Shown: positions 9,681 through 18,367, numbered from the stretch's first letter. The stretch: DNA of 64,000 nucleotides from Acidobacteriota bacterium (GCA_035471785.1 DATIPQ010000040.1:16234-80233); one strand, 5' to 3'. Numbers and translations are program-made. Notes: generated by a model from the sequence alone, not told the origin.

Positions 9681-9862
9681 GGCTTTGTGAGCTGGGGGAT
9701 TTTGGTTATAGGCAGGCCATTGTGGTCGAGATCAAGGCCGCCGACGCAGGCATAGTCGAGGCTACGTCGAGGAGGAACAACGCTGAGACCGGCCGCCAGG
9801 GGCCGCGCCTAGAAGTTACCTTTTCAAGGCTCTAAGCCATTAAGCGGCGGAGCGATGGGCAG

Positions 9863-10729
9863 ATGGGCGAAGAAACGACTCAATCCGCGCACGGCGAGGT
9901 CGGGGAATTGCTGTCCCGTCTGGCCCAGGCCGAGGGATTCCGCGAAACCGACCTCTATTACCGCCCCGAATCGGACTACCGGACGTTGTCGCTCAACGGG
10001 TCGCCCATGGTCGATCCCTTCACCGGCAGCACCGAGGTGCGGCGGGCCCACGGGAAGGTGCTGCGGCCCTATGCTGTAGTCCCGCCCCGCGTTTCACGCG
10101 CTCAGGCCCTGGAGATCGTGGGCAAGCGTCTGCGCTGGTCCTGGCTGGCTCCCGGCCGAATTCGCCGGGAAGGGCGGCGGGAAGACAACCTGCGGGGCGT
10201 CCTCATCCCTTTTTGGACTTTCGACTTCACCGCCGCCGCCCGCTATCCATCTCACGCAGAGGCGCCGGGCGGAACCGTGCAGCGGCATTTCAAGGATCTC
10301 CTGGTGCCCGCTTCGCAGGCCCTCTCGCAGGAAGAACTGCAGCACTTGCGGCCGCTGACGCTTGAATCCGTCCAGCCCTTCAGCGGGCATCACTTTTCTC
10401 ACTTCTACCAGGAGCACTACTCCCTCGACTGGGAAGAGGCTTTCCAGCAAGCCGGCCGGGTGGCGCAGAGGCGACTGGAGAGAGACCAGCGCGAGGCCTC
10501 AGGCAGCTACGCCCTGCCCGGCCAACTGCACATGACCTATTCCGACGTGGCTTTCAAGCTGCTGCTGATGCCGGTGTGGATTCTGGCCTTCCCCTACGGC
10601 GAGGGCCACTGGCGAGCCCTGGTCGACGCCCAAAGCGGACGCCTGCAAGCCGAAGTCCCGCGCTCCCCCCTGCGTATCGCCGCCTGGGCCACCCTCCTGC
10701 TAGCAGCCCTCTCCTACCTCCTGCTCTAA
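9863..10729 (+). CDS. C-terminally anchored membrane protein, ribbon-less relative of 'PriA-like zinc-ribbon' proteins
   Basis: A 288-aa protein of unknown function. The body contains LAPGRIRREGRREDNLRGVLIPFWTF-type, LDWEEAFQQAGRVAQ-type and SDVAFKLLLMPVWILAFPYGEGHWRALVDAQSGRLQ-type segments. These recall bacterial proteins often labelled as zinc-ribbon or primosomal-N'-like membrane proteins. Those normally start with CxxC-CxxC ribbons, which are absent here. A single hydrophobic helix closes the C-terminus (about residues 268-288). No operon partner is evident: 180 bp separate it from acnA, and the next gene is on the other strand. Either the ribbon was lost or this is a shorter subfamily. 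Confidence 0.7.
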   Translation: MGEETTQSAHGEVGELLSRLAQAEGFRETDLYYRPESDYRTLSLNGSPMVDPFTGSTEVRRAHGKVLRPYAVVPPRVSRAQALEIVGKRLRWSWLAPGRIRREGRREDNLRGVLIPFWTFDFTAAARYPSHAEAPGGTVQRHFKDLLVPASQALSQEELQHLRPLTLESVQPFSGHHFSHFYQEHYSLDWEEAFQQAGRVAQRRLERDQREASGSYALPGQLHMTYSDVAFKLLLMPVWILAFPYGEGHWRALVDAQSGRLQAEVPRSPLRIAAWATLLLAALSYLLL

Positions 10730-10812
10730 AAATCCCACCTCGGGCATGGCCTCATCTCTGTTATGGCCCCCAGTTTCTAGTGTGGTCCACAATGGCGGAA
10801 AGCCCCACGTCT

Positions 10813-10838
10813 GGTGGGAGGCGCATCCTTGCGGCGAT
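10813..10838 (-). repeat. 26-bp dispersed intergenic motif, copy 2
   Basis: On the minus strand this starts ATCGCCGCAAGGATGC and ends GCGCCTCCCACC. The same 26 bases recur exactly at 41625-41650 and 60960-60985. It sits just downstream of the ADOP permease gene that ends at 10886. Confidence 0.85.
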
Positions 10839-10885
10839 TCTGAGCTCGTGGAAGGCCGCCTTCCCGCCCCGAACCTGGCAACTCC

Positions 10886-13594
10886 TCACCCATCCGCCCG
10901 AAGCGCCACAGCCGGGTCGTAGCGAGAAGCCCGCCGGGCCGGCAAAAACAACGCCAGCAAGGCAGTAAAGAACATCACCGCGACCACCGCCAGATAAACC
11001 CACGGCTCAAAGGCAGCCACACGATAGAGAATATTGGAAAGCAGCGTCCCGGCCCCCAATCCCATCAAGAGGCCAAGCACCGAACCCACAGCCACCAGAA
11101 TCCCCCCCTGGCGCAGGACGTGGGTGATGACCTGGCGTCGCTTGGCCCCCAGAGCCATGCGGATGCCCATCTCCATGCGTCTCTCGCTGACCGAGTAGGC
11201 CATGACGCCGTAAAGTCCCACGGCGGCCAAGATCAGAGCCACCCCCGCAAAAGCCCGGAAAAGCGAGCCGAAGAACCGCCAGCTCCAGATCGACACATCG
11301 AAGACCTCCTGCAGGGTCATCACTTCGTGCACGGGCTGCAGCGGATCCACCGAGGCCACCGCCTGCCGCAAGGGTTCGGACAGAGAGAGCGGATCGACGC
11401 CCGGACGGGCCTTGACGACCCAGCTCATGCGGCCCAACGCATTGTCCTGGTAGGGCAGGTAAAGCAGTGGCCAGGGACGCTGAAGGACCTGCATTTGCAG
11501 GCTGTCTTGCACCACGGCCACCACCGTCATCCATTCGTCTTCCGTCCCGCTCCCGCGCATCCGCAGACTCTGTCCCAAGGCCGTTTCGTCCGGCCACAGG
11601 GCCTCGGCCAGACTCTGACTGACGATCGCTTCCCGGCCCGAGGGATTGAGCGAGCCGTCGAAGGTGCGTCCGCGCAGGATGGGGATTCCCATGGCCTTGA
11701 AATAATCAGGACTGACCACCTGCACGATCGGCCCGGGATTGTCATCGCACTCTTCGCTGCTCTGCCCTTGGGCGCAGATGCTGCGCATGTTGGTAGAGCC
11801 CTTGAAGGACAAGCGGTCGACAGCCGCCACGGCCTCGGCTCCGGGCAGGGCTTGCAGCCGCTCTATCAGCCGGTGGACGTGCGCCGTACGCTCTTCGTCG
11901 CTGCGGTCCAGCCAGGTCAGCAGATCCATCCCGGCCGTCAGGCGCCCATCCGTCTCGAATCCGGGATCGATTGAGGAAAGCTGCTGCACCTGGCGGATCA
12001 TCAGTCCGGCTCCCACCAACAAGGCCACTGAAAGCGCCACCTCGCCCACCACCAGCATGGAGCGCAGCCGCTTGCGTCCGCCGCCTGAGGCTCTTTCCCC
12101 GCGCAAGGGCGCGATGAGGTCCTGGCGGGTGCCCTGCAGGGCCGGCAAGAGTCCGAAGACCAGGGCCGAGAAGAGGCTGGCCGAGAGCACGAAGGCCAAG
12201 ATGCGCCAATCCATGCTCGCGTTCACCCAGGCCGGGATGTAGACGGGGATGGCGGCCATCATCAGGCGTACGCCCGCCAAGCCCACCAGACAGCCCAGCA
12301 AGCCGCCCAGTCCGGCCAGCAACAGGCTTTCGCAGAAGAGCTGCTGGACCAGCCTCATGCGTCCGGCCCCCAAGGCGCTGCGTACCGCGAACTCGCGTTC
12401 TCGCGAAACTCCCCGCGCCAGCAACAGGTTGGCCACGTTGGCGCAGACGATGAGCAGCACGAAAACCACCACCCCCAGCAGTGCCGCCGACATGTCCTTC
12501 ATGTTGCGCACCTGCTCTTCGCGCAGCGGCTGCACCCAAATTCCGCGGTTCTCATGGAGTTGGGGAAAGCGCTCCCGCCAGGAGGCGGCGATGGACTCCA
12601 GAGCCTGACCGGCCTGCTGGGGAGACACCCCTTCGTTGAGGCGGGCCGTGACCTGCAAAAATGTGGCCCCGCGCGTGGATTCCCCCGCCACTTGCCCCAA
12701 AGGTATCCAGAGATCGACGCGGTGGGGATATTGAGCTTCATCGGGCAACACGCCCAAGATCGTCGCCGGCTGACCGTTGAGCTGAACCGTCCTGCCCGCG
12801 ATGTCGGGATCGGCGCCGAAGTAAGTCCGCCACAGGGCCTCACGGAGCACCAATACCCGGGCCGCTCCGGGACGGTCTTCGTCGGGTCCGAAGACTCGGC
12901 CGACTATCGGCTGCACTCCCAGCACTTGAAAGAGGCTGGCCGAAACCTGTCCGCCGCCCACCCGGATGGGCTGATCGCCTCCTGCCAGACTGAAAGGTTC
13001 CCAATCATGAGCGGCCACGTGGGAGAAAACGGCCTGAGAGCCGTCCCGCAGTTCTTCGAAGTCGGGATAGGAAAAGTTGAGGCGGTCGTTCCGTTGGTCG
13101 GTGCCGAGAACGCGCACGATCTCTTCGGGGTCCTGATAGGGGAAGGGCTTCCACAGAATCGTATTGACCAGACTGAAGAGGGCCGTTCCCGACCCGATGC
13201 CGATCATCAGCGTCAAGACCGCCGCGGCGGTAAATCCTTTGCGGCGCCTCATCTGGCGCAGCGCGAAGCGGAAGTGGGAAATCCATTTCATAGCCGTCGT
13301 TTCCTCGGGAATGAGCGGGCCCCATCCGCGCGACCAGCTCAAGCGTCCCCGCCGCAAGCCACCCAGCCCGTGGCGACGACGCTCTTCTTCGATTTCGAAT
13401 AGCTCTTGAAAGGACAACCCCAGCGCATCCAACAACTTGCGCCGCGTCTCAGCGCGCAGATAGACCCTGCGGCCATTGACCATTTGAGACAAGTGGCCGC
13501 TGGAGACGCCGATCTTCTGAGCCCACCGGTTAAGGCTGATGGAGGACTCTGCCAATGCGGCGGCAAGCTTGCGATGCTTCAGCCGAACCTTCAT
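10886..13594 (-). CDS. ADOP-type FtsX/MacB permease with N-terminal XRE helix-turn-helix
   Basis: A 902-aa protein in one uninterrupted frame. Residues 1-68 form a Cro/C1-type helix-turn-helix (WAQKIGVSSGHLSQMVNGRR). From residue 102 (MKWISHF...) it is a classic ADOP permease: a first membrane helix (AAAVLTLMIGIGSGTALFSLVN), a large periplasmic domain, an FtsX core with SALGAGRMRLVQQLFCESLLL, a second periplasmic domain, and a second core with MALGAKRRQVITHVLRQGG. No ATPase gene is near. An internal ATG at 13291 has a GAGG about 11 nt upstream and could give the permease alone. The HTH would be cytoplasmic, so a membrane-tethered regulator is possible. The divergent neighbour at 13888 is a candidate target. 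Domain calls are confident; function is inferred. Confidence 0.9.
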   Translation of the reverse strand: MKVRLKHRKLAAALAESSISLNRWAQKIGVSSGHLSQMVNGRRVYLRAETRRKLLDALGLSFQELFEIEEERRRHGLGGLRRGRLSWSRGWGPLIPEETTAMKWISHFRFALRQMRRRKGFTAAAVLTLMIGIGSGTALFSLVNTILWKPFPYQDPEEIVRVLGTDQRNDRLNFSYPDFEELRDGSQAVFSHVAAHDWEPFSLAGGDQPIRVGGGQVSASLFQVLGVQPIVGRVFGPDEDRPGAARVLVLREALWRTYFGADPDIAGRTVQLNGQPATILGVLPDEAQYPHRVDLWIPLGQVAGESTRGATFLQVTARLNEGVSPQQAGQALESIAASWRERFPQLHENRGIWVQPLREEQVRNMKDMSAALLGVVVFVLLIVCANVANLLLARGVSREREFAVRSALGAGRMRLVQQLFCESLLLAGLGGLLGCLVGLAGVRLMMAAIPVYIPAWVNASMDWRILAFVLSASLFSALVFGLLPALQGTRQDLIAPLRGERASGGGRKRLRSMLVVGEVALSVALLVGAGLMIRQVQQLSSIDPGFETDGRLTAGMDLLTWLDRSDEERTAHVHRLIERLQALPGAEAVAAVDRLSFKGSTNMRSICAQGQSSEECDDNPGPIVQVVSPDYFKAMGIPILRGRTFDGSLNPSGREAIVSQSLAEALWPDETALGQSLRMRGSGTEDEWMTVVAVVQDSLQMQVLQRPWPLLYLPYQDNALGRMSWVVKARPGVDPLSLSEPLRQAVASVDPLQPVHEVMTLQEVFDVSIWSWRFFGSLFRAFAGVALILAAVGLYGVMAYSVSERRMEMGIRMALGAKRRQVITHVLRQGGILVAVGSVLGLLMGLGAGTLLSNILYRVAAFEPWVYLAVVAVMFFTALLALFLPARRASRYDPAVALRADG

Positions 13595-13777
13595 TCAACA
13601 CTTCGATTACACACCACCCCCCGCCACCCCTGTCAACCCCTGCCCCAAAAAACTGCTCGCCCCTTCTCGCAACTGTTCACTGGGCACGGGCACCAGCGCA
13701 CAACCCCGGGTAGCGCGCAACTTGGCCGCCTGCATCACGCGAGCGACAGAATCCACAGCCCGCAATCACTGTTGCAA

Positions 13778-13791
13778 ATCTGTTGACAGAT
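13778..13791. promoter_or_regulatory. Inverted repeat overlapping a -35 box (candidate operator)
   Basis: ATCTGT-TG-ACAGAT is a perfect 6-2-6 inverted repeat that covers the TTGACA of the promoter for the DUF4062-TPR gene. It lies about 185 bp from the start of the divergent XRE-permease gene, so that HTH domain is one possible binder. No direct evidence links them. Confidence 0.5.
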
Positions 13792-13811
13792 GTGCGCTGC
13801 GCAACTAAGAT
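13783..13811 (+). promoter_or_regulatory. Sigma-70-type promoter for the DUF4062-TPR gene
   Basis: TTGACA (13783-13788), a 17-bp spacer and TAAGAT (13806-13811). The -35 is perfect and the spacing ideal. It leaves a leader of about 70 nt before the ATG at 13888, and makes starts located inside the promoter unlikely. Confidence 0.75.
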
Positions 13812-13887
13812 TCTGGCCGCAGACTGCGTTCAAATTCCAGCTTTGACTCTGGAGCGCTGGGTAGCCGACGAAGAGAACACTGTACCA

Positions 13888-16029
13888 ATGAAGAGAAAAG
13901 TATCCGTTTTTATCGCTTCACCAGGTGACCTTGCCCAAGAACGCCGCCATTTCCGCGAGACGATTGACTTACTGAACATCGGCTTTGGTGATGGCGTCGG
14001 CGTCGAATTCGAGCCTCTAGGCTGGGAAGATGCTTTGGCCGTTACGGGGCGCCGAAGCCAGGCCGCAGTCAACGCAGACATTGACCGCTGCGATGTTTTT
14101 ATTCTGGCTCTGTACCGGCGATGGGGGCAGGATGCGCCCGACGCGAAGCCCTATTCCTCCTACACCGAGGAAGAGTTCCACCGTGCGCTGGAGCGCTGGA
14201 AGAAGGAAGGGGCGCCTGAGATCTTCGTTTTTTTCAAGCGTGTGGATGCCGAGTCGGAAGCAGACCCCGGCAAGCAGCTTGAAAAAGTGATGGCTTTCAG
14301 GAGACAGTTGGAAGAAAGCAGGAAGGTGCTGTTCCGCTACTTTGACGATGAAGACTCTTTCAAGGACGAAGTGGACAGGCATCTGAGAGACTATGTGAAA
14401 GGCAGGTTGCCCGAGGCGGACCGGGAGCGCGAGATGATCGTCTTTCCTGTTGAGGCAGTCGAAGAGGTCGCAAAGGCTAAGGAAGAGGCGCAGAAAAGAG
14501 TGAAAGAGGCCAAGAAGGCCCGCGACAGGGAAGCAGCAGCTCAACTCAAAATCGAGGAGATGCAACTGCAGATAGCTCAAGACGCCGTCGCCTTGTCGAT
14601 GGAGGGCAAGATCGAGTTCGCCCGCCAGAAACTTGCGACCTTAGTGGTGGAAGCCAGAGACCCGCAGGTCCTTCAACTCGCCTATGAATTCTCTTATCGA
14701 ACCGGCGACTTGGATTCGGCCCAGAAGTCAATAGAACGATGGTTGACGATCTATGATTCGGAGGCGAGCCCTTCGCAAAAAGCTAGAGCGTATCGCCGTT
14801 TGGGTAGTGTGTATCGCATTCGAGGGCAGTTGGACCGCGCCGAAGAGATGTACACCAAGGCGCTGGCCATCAACGAAGCGCTAGACCGCAAAGAGGGGAT
14901 GGCGAGAACCTACGGCAATCTCGGCGTCCTGTATCAGACCCGAGGGGAGTTGGACCGCGCCGAAGAGATGTACCGAAAGGCACTGGCCATTGAAGAGGCG
15001 CTGATCCGCAAGGAAGGAGTGGCGAATCAATACGGCAATCTAGGGAACCTGTACGAGACCCGAGGGGAGTTGGACCGCGCCGAAGAGATGTACCGAAAGG
15101 CACTGGCCATCAACGAAGCTCTGGGACGCAAGGAAGGAATTGCGATTCAGTACGGCAACCTGGGCCTCGTGCTTAAGACCCGAGGGGAGTTGGACCGCGC
15201 CGAAAAGATGTTCCGCAAGGCCCTGGCCATCGACGATGTGCTGGGCCGCAAGGAGGGAATGGCGGACCATTACGGCAACCTTGGGAACCTGTACCTGACC
15301 CGAGGCGACCTGCACCGCGCCGAAGAGATGCTCCGCAAGTCCCTGGCCATCGAAGAAGCCCTGGGACGCAAGCAGGGGATGGCGAGCGACTACGGCAATC
15401 TCGGCCTCGTCTACCAGACCCGAGATGAGCTGGACCGCGCCGAAGAAATGTTCCGCAAGGCGCTGGCCATCGAAGTAGACCTTGGCCGCAAAGAAGGAAT
15501 GGCGAACCAGTACGGTAACCTCGGCCTCCTGCATCAGAACCGGGGAGAGTCGGAACGCGCCGAAGAAATGCTCCGCAAGTCGTTGGCCATCAACGAAGCC
15601 TTGGGCCGCAGGGAGGGAATGGCGAGCGCCTACGGAAATCTCGGCATCGTCTACCAGACCCGAGACGAGTTGGACCGCGCCGAAGAGATGTTCCGCAAGG
15701 CATTGACCATCGAAGAAGGGCTGGGGCGCAAGGAGGGAATGGCCAGCGCCTACGGTAACCTGGGCGTGGTGTACCAAACCCGAGACGAGTTGGACCGCGC
15801 CCAAGAGATGTTCCGCAAGGCGTTGACCATTGAAGAGGCGCTGGGGCGCAAGGAGGGAATGGCCAGCGCCTACGGTAACCTGGGCGTGGTGCACCAGAAT
15901 CGAGGCGAGCTGGGCCGAGCCCAAAAAATGTTCCGCAGATCCCTGGCGTTGTTCACAGAACTGGGGTCGCCCATGCGCGAGAGAGTTCAATCATTGTTGA
16001 AAGACCTGCACGATAAGAAGGCCAAGTAA
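13888..16029 (+). CDS. DUF4062 domain plus tandem TPR repeats
   Basis: A 713-aa protein from the ATG at 13888, with no signal peptide. Residues about 4-165 form a DUF4062 domain (KVSVFIASPGDLAQERR at the start, CDVFILALYRRWG in the middle), a TIR-like module found in NLR-like proteins. A charged coiled coil follows (about 190-245). From about residue 295 to the end come tetratricopeptide repeats of 40 residues with the consensus GELDRAEEMFRKALAI and YGNLG. There are nine full units and one partial. No Walker A motif or nuclease motif is present. TIR-like plus TPR architecture suggests a sensor or scaffold in a conflict or stress response, but this is inference. It is divergent from the XRE-permease gene and followed by an ADOP prefix-domain gene. 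Confidence 0.88.
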   Translation: MKRKVSVFIASPGDLAQERRHFRETIDLLNIGFGDGVGVEFEPLGWEDALAVTGRRSQAAVNADIDRCDVFILALYRRWGQDAPDAKPYSSYTEEEFHRALERWKKEGAPEIFVFFKRVDAESEADPGKQLEKVMAFRRQLEESRKVLFRYFDDEDSFKDEVDRHLRDYVKGRLPEADREREMIVFPVEAVEEVAKAKEEAQKRVKEAKKARDREAAAQLKIEEMQLQIAQDAVALSMEGKIEFARQKLATLVVEARDPQVLQLAYEFSYRTGDLDSAQKSIERWLTIYDSEASPSQKARAYRRLGSVYRIRGQLDRAEEMYTKALAINEALDRKEGMARTYGNLGVLYQTRGELDRAEEMYRKALAIEEALIRKEGVANQYGNLGNLYETRGELDRAEEMYRKALAINEALGRKEGIAIQYGNLGLVLKTRGELDRAEKMFRKALAIDDVLGRKEGMADHYGNLGNLYLTRGDLHRAEEMLRKSLAIEEALGRKQGMASDYGNLGLVYQTRDELDRAEEMFRKALAIEVDLGRKEGMANQYGNLGLLHQNRGESERAEEMLRKSLAINEALGRREGMASAYGNLGIVYQTRDELDRAEEMFRKALTIEEGLGRKEGMASAYGNLGVVYQTRDELDRAQEMFRKALTIEEALGRKEGMASAYGNLGVVHQNRGELGRAQKMFRRSLALFTELGSPMRERVQSLLKDLHDKKAK
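14821..15960 (+). repeat. 120-bp tandem coding repeat, nine full units and one partial
   Basis: Units start at 14821 and every 120 bp up to 15901. Each encodes one 40-residue TPR unit. The last two full units (15661-15780 and 15781-15900) differ at only a handful of bases, so recent duplication or conversion is likely and copy number may vary. Confidence 0.95.
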
Positions 16030-16117
16030 CGAAAGAAGTCTTTTCTTTCCGAGAATATCGAAGAACCGATTACATCGCTGAGGGACTAACCGCGTTGAAA
16101 TTGAGTGAGTAAGAAAC

Positions 16118-16146
16118 TTGACATCTTTGATGTTGATTGCTAGGCT
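16118..16146 (+). promoter_or_regulatory. Possible promoter for the prefix-domain gene
   Basis: TTGACA (16118-16123), a 17-bp spacer and TAGGCT (16141-16146), about 60 bp before the ATG at 16206. The -35 is perfect but the -10 is weak. Confidence 0.5.
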
Positions 16147-16205
16147 TAAACGACATTCTCAAGGGAGTTCTGGGGGACTGAACTGACTCGCGGGAGCACT
16201 GTCAA

Positions 16206-16451
16206 ATGCGGGACCGTTTCCCCCGTCTGAAGCGGGCGTTCGCCCAGCCTGAGGATGATAGAACGATCATCGAAGAGATCGATGCCGAGTTGGCATCCCA
16301 CCTCGAAGACAGCATTAATCAACTCATCAAGGACGGAATGAGCCGAAGGGAGGCCCTGGAGGAGACTTCAAGGCGTTTCGGGGACCTGGTCGAATACCGC
16401 CGGCGCATGCAACGTCAACGGCGGCTCGGTGAGCTTGCCGACGAAGAGTAG
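16206..16451 (+). CDS. Orphan ADOP permease-prefix-domain protein
   Basis: An 81-aa soluble helical protein. The pattern IIEEIDAELASHLEDSINQL...GMSRREALEETSRRFGD is the short helical prefix normally found at the N-terminus of ADOP permeases. Here it ends with a charged tail (RRMQRQRRLGELADEE) and a stop, and no permease follows: the next gene is on the other strand. It may be the remnant of a lost permease or a free-standing adaptor. A promoter-like TTGACA-N17-TAGGCT lies upstream, which argues for expression. It sits after the DUF4062-TPR gene with a 176-bp gap. Confidence 0.75.
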   Translation: MRDRFPRLKRAFAQPEDDRTIIEEIDAELASHLEDSINQLIKDGMSRREALEETSRRFGDLVEYRRRMQRQRRLGELADEE

Positions 16452-16480
16452 TTCTTGAGGTCGATACCAGGGTCGCCGAG

Positions 16481-17491
16481 TTAGAACTTCCATCCGAAGA
16501 CGATGTTGAGGCCGAAGTCATTGCGCTCGTTGCCGGAGGAGGGGTCGGAGTCGAAGTAGTCGAAAAGCTCGGTTCCTACCGTCAGGCCCCGGAAGAGGGG
16601 GTAGTTGAGTTGGGCGATCCAGCGCATCAGGTAGCGGCCGGAATCGGTCAGGCGGGGTTCGTACTCGAACTTGGTGGCCACTTCGCCTCCTCCCAGGACG
16701 GGCGAGGCCATTTCGATGCCGGCCAGGCCCTGGAGGTCGTTGCTGCGTTGCAGGCCCTCGAACTTCTCCTGCACGGCGGTCAGGCCGCCGAAGACGGAAA
16801 GGGAGGCCGCCCCGCGCGAGAACTCGTATCCAAACCCGGCCCCTTCGCGGGTCCTCAGGTCGAGTTCCTGTCGCTGGTTGGTGGTGAATCCGCCCAGGAA
16901 GTAGTAGAAGAACTTCTCCCCCAAGAAGCGGTCGTAACGTGCCGAGCCGTCCTGGATGCGGTTGTCTTCCACGCCGGTTTCCATGCTGAAGTCGAGTTGA
17001 TAGGCCGCCTGCAGACGATAGTCCTCGCCCTGGCGGCGGGGACGGAAACTGAGGCTGAGGTTCTCGCGGTCGGTGTTGCCGCGCGACAGGTCGAAGCCGA
17101 AGTTGGCGGTGCCGTCCCAGCGCTCCCACCAGGTGGGCGGTTCCGGCGATTCGATGCCGATGGAGACGATGTCGGCCAAGGCCACCTGGTCGGTCCGCGA
17201 CGGAACCTGCAAGCGGGCCAATCCCTCTTCCCCGGCGGGGGCGACCGAGGCGGTTGTTTCCCGCCCGTCGCTGAGAACGATCTCCTGGGGCTGATCGGTC
17301 TGCAGCGAGGCCACCTCGGCCCAGGAGATGGCAACTTCTCCCGCGTAGGAGGTCGTGAACATGAGCTTGCCGTCCTTGAGAGACGCCACCGTTCCGGTCA
17401 GGCGGTCCTGGTTCTTGAGGACGACCTGGTCGGCCCAAGCCCATGCGCTGAAGAACCAAAAGGTCGAGATAAAGAAAAGCGTGCGTCTCAT
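16481..17491 (-). CDS. DUF481 outer-membrane beta-barrel protein
   Basis: A 336-aa exported protein. Residues 1-19 are a signal peptide ending at AWA, followed by DQVVLKNQDRLTGTV, a small beta domain that resembles the start of many such proteins. The rest is a beta-barrel of the DUF481 (YdiY-like) family, with alternating polar and aromatic strands and a final Phe, as in barrels inserted by BamA. ATG 17491 has AGGAG nine bases upstream. It is last in a minus-strand run after two signal peptidases; 75 bp separate it from the nearest. Cargo or ligand unknown. Confidence 0.85.
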   Translation of the reverse strand: MRRTLFFISTFWFFSAWAWADQVVLKNQDRLTGTVASLKDGKLMFTTSYAGEVAISWAEVASLQTDQPQEIVLSDGRETTASVAPAGEEGLARLQVPSRTDQVALADIVSIGIESPEPPTWWERWDGTANFGFDLSRGNTDRENLSLSFRPRRQGEDYRLQAAYQLDFSMETGVEDNRIQDGSARYDRFLGEKFFYYFLGGFTTNQRQELDLRTREGAGFGYEFSRGAASLSVFGGLTAVQEKFEGLQRSNDLQGLAGIEMASPVLGGGEVATKFEYEPRLTDSGRYLMRWIAQLNYPLFRGLTVGTELFDYFDSDPSSGNERNDFGLNIVFGWKF

Positions 17492-17566
17492 ATATCGGAC
17501 TCCTGTCTGTCTCAATTGCTCATCGAAATCGATAGAGAGAGGGGTTCGGTGCCGAGGCTGCCATCT

Positions 17567-18367
17567 TCAACGGATGACGTGACCGAAACGGCTCCAGCGG
17601 GTGCGCGTGAAGAAGTAGATGATGCGCTCGCCGTAGAGCTTGACAAGTTCACTGGGACTGCTGCGCTGGTAGGCGTCGGCGTCGTCCTCGTAGGACCAGA
17701 AGACAAAGAGCGGACGCCCCACGATCATGCTCTCTTCCAGCGTCCCGAAGTAGCGGCTGTCGCGGCTGTCGTCGCGGTTGTCGCCCATGACAAAATACTG
17801 ACCTTGCGGCACGGTTAGCGGGCCGAAGTTGTCGCGGCTTGAAAAGCTGTGAAAGCCGCCCGTCCGCACATCTCCCTCGGAGTGATACTTATAGGGCTCG
17901 TCGATGGGCTGATTGTCGATGAAGACCTGCTTGTCGCGGATCTCGACGGTTTCGCCGGGGAGGCCGATGGCCCGCTTGACGTAGAGGACCTGGGGATCTT
18001 GAGGGTACTTGAAGACCACCACGTCTCCCCGTTCGATCAGGCGCGAAGCGGCCAGCCCCAAGCCCTCCCTGAAGTGGTTGCGATAGCTGAACTTGTCGAT
18101 CAGCAGCCGGTCTCCCACCAGGATGGTGGGAACCATGGAAGGGGTGGGCACGGTCATGGGGTGGACGACGAAGGTGGTCACGAAAAGGGCGAAGATGACG
18201 CACACCACGATGGTGATGAAGTACTCGCGCAGGGTGCTGTGCTGAATGGCCTCGGCCTGATCCGGCTCCCGAGCTTCATCGCCGTGGGCCGCACTTTGCT
18301 GCGAGTCCTGGTCCTGTTGGTTCGGGACCAGGTCGCTTGCTTCCGTCAGTTCGCGTTCTTCAGCCAA
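17567..18367 (-). CDS. lepB: Signal peptidase I, second copy
   Basis: Membrane serine protease that removes signal peptides at the periplasmic face; 266 aa. After an acidic, Gln-rich N-terminus (about 45 residues) comes one transmembrane helix (about 49-70). The catalytic Ser77 lies in PTPSMVPT, the general-base Lys in VLYVKRAIGLPGE, and box E is GDNRDDSRDSR. I prefer the TTG at 18367, because GAGGAG lies nine bases before it. A TTG at 18385, directly after the upstream stop, is the alternative. The gene lies head to tail behind another lepB, 18 bp away. The two share the catalytic plan but differ in the insert before box E, so they are diverged paralogues. Confidence 0.93.
   Translation of the reverse strand: MAEERELTEASDLVPNQQDQDSQQSAAHGDEAREPDQAEAIQHSTLREYFITIVVCVIFALFVTTFVVHPMTVPTPSMVPTILVGDRLLIDKFSYRNHFREGLGLAASRLIERGDVVVFKYPQDPQVLYVKRAIGLPGETVEIRDKQVFIDNQPIDEPYKYHSEGDVRTGGFHSFSSRDNFGPLTVPQGQYFVMGDNRDDSRDSRYFGTLEESMIVGRPLFVFWSYEDDADAYQRSSPSELVKLYGERIIYFFTRTRWSRFGHVIR

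Noticed and set aside
10886-13594. Sequencing error joining an HTH gene and a permease gene
   Set aside because: The frame is open throughout with sensible codon use in the linker, so a true fusion is simpler; left as a test in the findings.
14821-15960. CRISPR-like array
   Set aside because: Units are 120 bp, coding, in frame and without spacer/repeat alternation; they are TPR units.
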